Positions 57,995 through 64,000 of a stretch of DNA of 64,000 bases are shown here, piece after piece; the stretch's first letter is position 1; each line of letters begins with the position of its first letter. The stretch spans positions 23,250,001 through 23,314,000 of the forward strand of contig OZ316893.1 in the NCBI GenBank assembly GCA_973895155.1. Direction: 5' to 3'. The translations under genes and the position numbers were made by a program. This stretch comes from Marsupella aquatica. Taxonomy: Eukaryota > Marchantiophyta. The notes under the pieces are model-generated. The model was not told where the DNA came from and did not search any database. It saw nothing but the letters and a program-made list of their open reading frames with translations.

Positions 57995-58170
57995 ATACAG
58001 AGGTTTACACCTCCACTACGTACATACCACTTCATTTGCTTTTTCTTGGCACTTGTGAATGTGATTGGACTTTTTCTATGCATGTTGGTTGCTAGCAGCT
58101 TGCACATATGCCTTGCCGGTGACTTGTATGTTTTCGATACACTATGGCTACGATACTATATGTCACGACA
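57995..58170 (+). repeat. Terminal repeat B2
   Basis: 176 bp, identical to B1. The A2/B2 joint reads CGCCTTTTATATACAGAGG, which creates a TATA-like box not present at the A1/internal joint. Confidence 0.95.
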
Positions 58171-59480
58171 AAGGGACTACACCACACGACCTGCAATTAC
58201 CTCTGAAATGCACTTATACACGGTGCTTTTATGCATGGTAGAGTGTACACCGTGTGTCATTCATGTAAGGAAGAAAGGTTACCAATGTGTAACCTTTTCT
58301 ATTAGGTGCTACCATTTCCATAACCCTATGCCCAGAAAGTCTTACCCATAATATTTGTTCAGGGTAGGTATCCTAAAGTATAATACACAGTTGCGTCACT
58401 TTTTAGAGTGGTCGTCATTCAAATTTGAAGTGCATAAAAGTTTAAAAATGTGATCAAAGGTAAGTAATAAAATCAAAATGTGGATTGAGTTTAGTGTGAC
58501 ACAAAAAGTTACACCATTGTCCAAGACAAGCAAAATAATCACACGAAACACCCCCAAAAAGTGAAAGACTTTAATTAATGCACGACAATCAATGCACGAG
58601 GATCAAGGAGGATACTCCCTCCAGGCCTCCATGATCCGTATTGTACATACTCAGAGTATTCTACATATTCAATATTATGTGCAACATAGTTTTGTATAAT
58701 AGTGATAAGAGGAGTTTAATTGTTAATAATATTTTGGTCACTTGATAAATAAAAATTGTTCTCCCAATATTTGTGGTGATTTTTAGAGTCATTTGCACTA
58801 TCATTTTCAATGCCAAAAAACAACAGTAATAAGGCCCAAAGACATAGTGAAACGCATGACACGGACGTTGATGGCAAGTTGTCGGGCGAGGGGCACACTT
58901 GCAATGTAGGGCAGCCCCTCGAAGGGCTCCAGTCGCGCACGGGTGGGGAGGGAGGGGGCAGCGAGCGAGTGGAGTGATGATGAAATGGGGAAAAGGGGGA
59001 GGTTAAGGTTTAAAAGGAACATAAGAGGAAAAAAAATTTAAAAGGGGGGGAAAACACCTCTCATTTTGTTATACTTTTGTGGTTGTCATAGCCAGTGGTT
59101 TGTGCAATGACGTCTTTTATTCAAAGAATTTTTTTGTGCAAGGAGAAAAAAGAAAAAGGGAACTTTTGTGGATGCCGTGGCCAGTATTTTGCACAATGAT
59201 ATCTTTCATTCAACAAAAAGTTTTGTGCAATTTTTATTCAATGATATCTTTTGCACCATGAGCAATTTCTCAACAACATCTTTAACCAAACAACATCTTT
59301 TATGCAACGCATGGGGATTGAAAGGATAGCGATAAAATGGTCATCTTTGCTAAACCCTAAAACCTTAAACCTGAAACCAATAATATAACATTGCGCCAAT
59401 GTATAGAGTGTCGCCATTCAAATGCAAGGGCATTTTGGGTAAAAAAACAAACAAAGAAAAAGACTTGCTCCTTCTCTCCT
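58171..59480. other. AT-rich intergenic DNA
   Basis: No gene supported. Near 58215-58300 short inverted motifs occur (ACACGGTG with CACCGTGT; AAAGGTTAC with GTAACCTTT). From about 59090 scattered GACATCTTTTATTCAA-like motifs precede the minisatellite. Confidence 0.5.
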
Positions 59481-59689
59481 TGACTTTTTACTTCATAACA
59501 TCTTTCACATAATGACAACTTGGATGAAACGACACCTTTTTTTTCTTTATAACATCTTTTACTTCTCGATATCTTTGGCATAATGACACATTTTTTTTAT
59601 CAACATCTTTCACATAATGGCATCTTTGGCAAAATGACTTCAAGGACATCTTTTGTGTAATGCACGTGTATTTTCCCTCAACGATGTCT

Positions 59690-60165
59690 TGGCTGACATG
59701 ACATCTTTTCCCTCAATGATGTCTTTGCTGACACGACATATTTTTTCTCAACAACATCTTGGCCGACATGACAATTGTTTTCTTGATAACATCTTGGCCG
59801 ACATGACATCTTTTTTCTCAACGACCTCTTGACCGCCATGACAAATTTTTTCCTCAATGACTTCTTTTCTCTTAACGACCTCTTGGCCATTTTTTTTTCT
59901 CAACGACTTCTTTTCTCTCAACGACCTCTTGGCCGACACAACATCTTTTCTCTCCATGACCTCTTGGCCGACACTACATCTTTTTTCTCCACGACCTCTT
60001 GGCCGACACTACATCTTTTCTCTCCACGACCTCTTGGCCGACACAAAACCTTTTCTCTCCACAACCTCTTGGCTGACACTACATCTTCTCTCTCAACGAC
60101 CTCTTGGCCGACACGACATCTTTTTTTCTCAACGACATCTTGGCCGACATGACTTCTTTTGTGCA
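59690..60165. repeat. 35-bp minisatellite
   Basis: About 13 units of CACGACCTCTTGGCCGACAC then TACATCTTTTTTCTC, most 35 bp long with small changes. Since 35 is not a multiple of three, translated frames show a 35-residue super-period on both strands. Degenerate precursors extend left to about 59090. Confidence 0.9.
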
Positions 60166-60284
60166 ACGCACGGGTATTGAGCTAGTTATGTATGATATCA
60201 ACTGTTTGGGTTGGGTTCTAGTGGGAAACCTATTCCCACAAAGCTCAAATTTTTTCTGCCTGTCAGCATTTACTCACAAAAAAA

Positions 60285-60600
60285 TTTAGGCCCGTCAGCA
60301 TGTACTCATTTTCTGGTCAGAGGGTTACAAGAAAATTTAGGCAAGTTAGCATTTACTCACTTTCTGGTCACATGGTTACAAGAGACTACTATTACAAGAA
60401 AATTTGGGCCTCTCAACATGTGGTCACATGGTTACAACAGACTTCACATGGTTTCAAGAGACTGGTCACATGGTTACAAGAGACTAGTATTACAAGAAAA
60501 TTTGGGACTCAACATGTGGTCACTTTCTGGTCACTTTCTGGTCACATGGTTACAACAGACTTCACATGGTTTCAGGAGACTAGTAACCCAGACCAAAGTG
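60285..60600. repeat. Compound repeat of TCACATGGTTACAAGAGACT
   Basis: Interlaced copies of TTTCTGGTCACATGGTTACA, AGAGACTAGTATTACAAG, AAAATTTGGGCCTCTCAACA and TTCACATGGTTTCAAGAGAC, at least five for the core motif, in irregular order. Confidence 0.8.
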
Positions 60601-60689
60601 TCATTACCCCATACATAACCGAAGGGCCAAGCCTGTCAAGGGGGCATCACCATATTCTCTCGAGGAAGAGACGGGGCGTCATGGGCAGA

Positions 60690-61250
60690 GTTGAAGACAT
60701 TTTCATCCGCGTCCCAACCAACCTGACCCCACATCGTAGACGAGCTTTTCAACTTGGAGAGGTGGGGTTGTGGGTTTATTGAGCAGATTTGTGAGTCTGG
60801 TGGATCAATTCCACCCCAACTGCGGCCATCAGTCACTCTTGGGGAGAATTTGAGGATTTGAGAGGTTCACATTGAGGGGATGGAGCCGGCTTTCCATCCG
60901 GGTCCTGAAACGGCAACATTTGTAGAAGGACTTTTCAACTTGCGGAGGGATGTTTCTGGGTGAGAGTGAGCCAGTTCGTGGAACTGGTGGATCCACTCCA
61001 GCTCAATCGGAATCATCACACTTTGGAAAATTTGAGGAGTTCTAAAGGTTCACACATTGAAGGCGATGGAGTTTTCTGGGTACATCCTTTCATCCGGGTC
61101 CTGAAATTACCACATTTAAAAAGATTTGAGAAGAGCCTTCATGTTGTCGAGGTGGGTTTGTGGGTGAGTGAGGAGGTTTGAGAGACTGGTTCCATTCCAA
61201 TTGTGATCATCACTCTTGGAGAATTTCAGGAGTTGGAGACGTCAACATTT
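60690..61250. repeat. ~195-bp tandem repeat, three copies
   Basis: The marker TTTCATCCGGGTCCTGAAA falls near 60698, 60891 and 61087. Each unit continues with CTTTTCAACTTG or an equivalent, a TGGGTGAGTGAG block, TGGTGGATCCANTCCA and CACTTTGGAGAATTTGAGGA. Copies are moderately diverged. Confidence 0.75.
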
Positions 61251-62182
61251 GGGCGGTACAACATTCTCTCTTTTCGTTTTTTTTCTGTCTACAAACCTCA
61301 ACAGGAGTGACTCAGTCTCTGCGTCTGATCTTCGCTGCTTTTCACTGTGTTTTCAGCTCGACGATCCAGTAGTTGACCTACGACGCTGAGATCCTTCTCG
61401 TCACAGTAGCCCAAGGAATTCAGTGATCGGGCTGATGCAGAAATAGAGATTTAGGCGGTACACCAAACTGCCAAAGGAAAGGTTCTAGGAGAAGACGAGA
61501 AAAGAGAACTTGAAGGCGCTTTGGTCTTCCTCATAGAGAGCAACCCAAGAGGGAGGACCTTGGCTCAATCTCCCACAAAGCTGTGATGCTGCATGAGCTG
61601 TCTCTAGCTCTGTAACAAGTGAACACGTGAAAGATTCGGAAACAGGTGTTCACGCCATGGTGCAAACTTTGGTATGTTCGCCCAGAACGCTCCCCCTAAT
61701 ATTTTTATGGCAAAGTATATGAAAACAAAATTGATATATGCCGTTGTTCTGTTACATAGCTCAATGTCTTGTGCGTGTTACGTTTGCCCGTGGACTGTTC
61801 TGTTGAACATTTTTATCTCTATCCTGTCCCAGTTTAGCGTGCTGGGCTACGAAGAACAATAATCTTTTTATGAAGGAAGTTTGTTCCTACAGTTTGTCGA
61901 GATCAAGAGCTTTGATCTATTGAAGTTTCTCGCAGAGCCCTAGCCAAGGCGCAGCTGCCTACTGCTGATTCATAACACCCGAATCTATTTGCAATTCGTG
62001 ATTGCGCCTCCCGTCTGTTTGACAAGCTCTATGGCAACCTTTCAGGATTTTTGACCTACTTGAAATGATGTGGAATGCAGACCATCAATTCAGAGAAGTT
62101 GTCAAAAGCAGTGGCGGAGCAGAATGAATGAATTGACATTGTAGATGCCCTGAACATGCTCTAGACTGGTAGAACGTGCAAA
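61251..62182 (+). other. Upstream region of the phosphoribosyltransferase-like gene
   Basis: Likely promoter and 5' UTR. GC content and sequence complexity rise from about 61300. An in-frame TAG at 62162 stands 21 bases before the chosen ATG. No upstream coding exon could be supported. Confidence 0.4.
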
Positions 62183-64000
62183 ATGGCGATTCGGTTTTTC
62201 CCACAATTACCAGCTTGTCATCAGCATTTAGAGAAGGCTGCTGACCAGGCAAGAGTATCAACGGGATATTCAATTGCTAGTGCATTGGTCCCTTCAGCTT
62301 TGGCCTCTGAATTGCATCTGGGTGCGTCTCGCCGGGATATTGGAGCCGGTGCACGATTCGTAACAGAAGCGAGAAGCTCCAAACTCGGAACGCACGCTAC
62401 TGGAGTTTCAACATGGATACAGAACAGGCCGTCTTCTTCTTTTTCAACCTCATGTAGAGTTGCCTCCAACATTGATCTGAGTGCTGTCGACAATCCGGCA
62501 GTGGGAGGGAGTTTTTCTAACAGCTCTGAGCCCAACAAAGCAGTTCTGGAGGCGTTGACGAAGGTTTGTACCGGACCCACACAGACGAGGCCTTTAGACG
62601 AGGCACAAGCTTTGAAAGTCCTTGATACGATTCTTCGATCAGTCAAAGGAGAACTACCAGAAGAGGATCAAGTGTCTCCAGCACAGATGGGTGCCTTTTT
62701 TGGGGCAATGACATTAAGGGCAAATTCATTCCCAGCAGCCACGAATTGGAGTGAAGGAGAACGGAAAGCCCTGGCAGAATATTGGCCGTCTTTCGTGAAA
62801 TTCCTCCCCCAAGAAGTTCTCTTTTTAGCAGATCCTGAGTGTGCACTTTTCGGAGATGGCTACCATAAGGGCCAAATCTTCCGTGGGAATGGGGTTGCCG
62901 AGGCACGGTTGGTGGGGGCGTTGAGGGAGGTGCTAACAGGTGCTCATCTCGGGTACGAGGAAGTCTATGGACTTCTCAGAGATCTCCCTCTGCATAATGG
63001 TCTTAGCCGTCCTAATGGAACTTCAAATGTTGTCAGTGAAGCCCTGGTTGCAGCCTTCTTGATTGTTCAGCGGATGAATAAGGAGACAGATGCTGAGTTG
63101 AAGGCCTACTGTATGGCTTTTGATGATGAGCTTGGCACTTTGCCTACAGCTAATGTCAGGTCATTAACCCACTATGGTGAACCTTATGATGGAAACACAC
63201 GTTTCTTTCGAAGCACTCTTTTTGTGGCCGCTGTCCGTGCCAGTTATGGAGAGGCTTGCTTGCTATATGGGGCTGACTGGATGCCCCCAAAGGGGGGCAT
63301 CAATGAGGAACAGGCCATTAAACATTTAGGAGGAGCAACAAACTTAATGCCTTCACAGGCTGCAAAGCTTCTTGAGGATGATGAAGTGGGTTTTGCTTAT
63401 GTAAGTCAGCGAGAAGCTCGTCCATCTTTATACTCCCTGGTTGGCTTGAGGAAGCACATAAAGAAGCGACCACCCATAGCAACCACAGAGAAAGTCCAGC
63501 GTTATGTCCGGGCAACTGGTAGAGAAGCAGCAATGGCAGGGTTTTATCATGAGGGTTATGAGGACCCACTATTGATGCTGATACGAAGAAGAGGTATGGA
63601 TGCTGGTCTTGTGATTAAGGGTGAAGAGGGAGCTTTGTCTCTCTCCACGAGATCCAAATCAGCTGATGCTGTCGTGAAGGGTAGACCATTAAACTATTGT
63701 ACTGGCTTCAGGCCAGGGGATCCGGAATGCATTCAAGTTTGTGACGGTGTGTCACGTGAGTCGTTCAGTTTGGAGATCGTTGCTTCGAATTATGGATTTG
63801 AATCTACTCCGACACCAAGAGTCGACAGGTCAATTGCAAAAAATGTTGATCTAGGGCTTGCAGCTTTACGAGGTGAGAAAGGTGCTGCTTATGATCGGAT
63901 TGTCCTAAACGCAGCTATGGCTGACCATCTGCTGGGATGTGAGGGTGCATCTGACCCTCTAATAGCTATTACACGAGCAAAATATGCTATTGACAGTGGG
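62183..64000 (+). CDS. Anthranilate phosphoribosyltransferase-like protein (glycosyl transferase family 3), plastid, 3' end outside window
   Basis: An uninterrupted 606-codon frame from ATG 62183 to the right edge. It resembles the plant protein annotated as anthranilate phosphoribosyltransferase (Arabidopsis At1g70570), which is about this long, so only the last residues should be missing. Residues 1 to ~130 are rich in Ala, Ser and Arg with few acids at the start, consistent with a plastid transit peptide. The helical N-domain of the family begins near PLDEAQALKVLDTILRSVKG, with ALREVLTGAHLGYEEVYGLL and SEALVAAFLIVQRM. The catalytic region has GEPYDGNTRFFRSTLFVAAV in place of the GTGGD...FN-ST loop of bacterial TrpD, and LLYGADWMPPKGG in place of HGNR. 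The phosphoribosyl-diphosphate site is therefore altered, and the true substrate is uncertain. A tryptophan-pathway role is not shown by the sequence. Confidence 0.88.
   Translation, partial: MAIRFFPQLPACHQHLEKAADQARVSTGYSIASALVPSALASELHLGASRRDIGAGARFVTEARSSKLGTHATGVSTWIQNRPSSSFSTSCRVASNIDLSAVDNPAVGGSFSNSSEPNKAVLEALTKVCTGPTQTRPLDEAQALKVLDTILRSVKGELPEEDQVSPAQMGAFFGAMTLRANSFPAATNWSEGERKALAEYWPSFVKFLPQEVLFLADPECALFGDGYHKGQIFRGNGVAEARLVGALREVLTGAHLGYEEVYGLLRDLPLHNGLSRPNGTSNVVSEALVAAFLIVQRMNKETDAELKAYCMAFDDELGTLPTANVRSLTHYGEPYDGNTRFFRSTLFVAAVRASYGEACLLYGADWMPPKGGINEEQAIKHLGGATNLMPSQAAKLLEDDEVGFAYVSQREARPSLYSLVGLRKHIKKRPPIATTEKVQRYVRATGREAAMAGFYHEGYEDPLLMLIRRRGMDAGLVIKGEEGALSLSTRSKSADAVVKGRPLNYCTGFRPGDPECIQVCDGVSRESFSLEIVASNYGFESTPTPRVDRSIAKNVDLGLAALRGEKGAAYDRIVLNAAMADHLLGCEGASDPLIAITRAKYAIDSG

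Larger units (their letters stand above)
52873..58170 (+). mobile_element. Defective Ty3/Gypsy element with split terminal repeats and a PHD-finger integrase
   Basis: The order is A1 (52873-53230), non-gag internal DNA, truncated pol, B1 (57459-57634), two bases GC, A2 (57637-57994), B2 (57995-58170). A1 and A2 are 358 bp with one difference seen; B1 and B2 are 176 bp and identical, so the element is young. Read as A2+B2 the right end is a 534-bp LTR-like unit, TGTCATGCC ... TGTCACGACA. The bases AAGG flank the outer ends (52869-52872 and 58171-58174), a possible 4-bp target duplication. Gag, protease and the start of reverse transcriptase are missing and pol has a frameshift, so it cannot move on its own. 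Confidence 0.85.

Noticed and set aside
59829-60180. 107-codon repetitive frames on both strands (LLADTTSF and similar)
   Set aside because: Translation of the 35-bp minisatellite; all frames stay open because the unit lacks stops.
59690-61250. CRISPR-like direct repeats
   Set aside because: Units are contiguous or irregular with no unique spacers, and the genome is eukaryotic.

Overview
The window is nuclear DNA from a green land plant that still makes flagellated sperm. Plant markers are a chloroplast outer-envelope pore protein (OEP24), a plant-type anthranilate phosphoribosyltransferase-like protein and plant Copia and Gypsy retrotransposons. The motile-cell marker is the C-terminal third of an axonemal inner-arm dynein heavy chain (DNAH10 type), a family that flowering plants lack. 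A fern or lycophyte fits best; a bryophyte, cycad or Ginkgo cannot be excluded. Genes are sparse, split by introns, and separated by long repeat-rich stretches.

Layout. 1-17024 (+): intron-like sequence, then 19 exons of the dynein heavy chain covering the end of AAA4, the stalk, AAA5, AAA6 and the C-terminal domain; the 5' two thirds lie off the left edge. 18327-19649 (-): complete, uninterrupted VPS4/SKD1 AAA ATPase, convergent with the dynein gene. 21.3-30.5 kb: repeats, a solo Copia-type LTR with target duplications, and a decayed SWIM-finger transposase-like gene. 30483-36270 (+): a full-length, very young Copia element with 385-bp LTRs, tRNA-Met primer site, gag, pol and a TCTAG target duplication. 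39583-41277 (-): OEP24 in three exons. 41.9-43.2 kb: purine-rich low-complexity DNA. 45522-47893 (-): a two-exon single-span membrane protein of unknown function. 52873-58170 (+): a defective Gypsy element whose integrase ends in a PHD finger and whose terminal repeats follow a split A1-internal-B1-A2-B2 plan. 59.5-61.3 kb: three different tandem arrays. 62183 to the right edge (+): the phosphoribosyltransferase-like gene, open at the window end.

The cellular genes do not form a pathway: sperm motility, endosomal ESCRT disassembly, plastid envelope transport, an unknown membrane protein and a probable plastid enzyme simply lie near each other. The most interesting signals are in the repeats. 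A tandem array inside a dynein intron was built from the 5' edge of the next dynein exon. The Gypsy element has an end structure known from tyrosine-recombinase retrotransposons but carries a DDE-type integrase. A (CCTGA)n-centred module recurs in five places.
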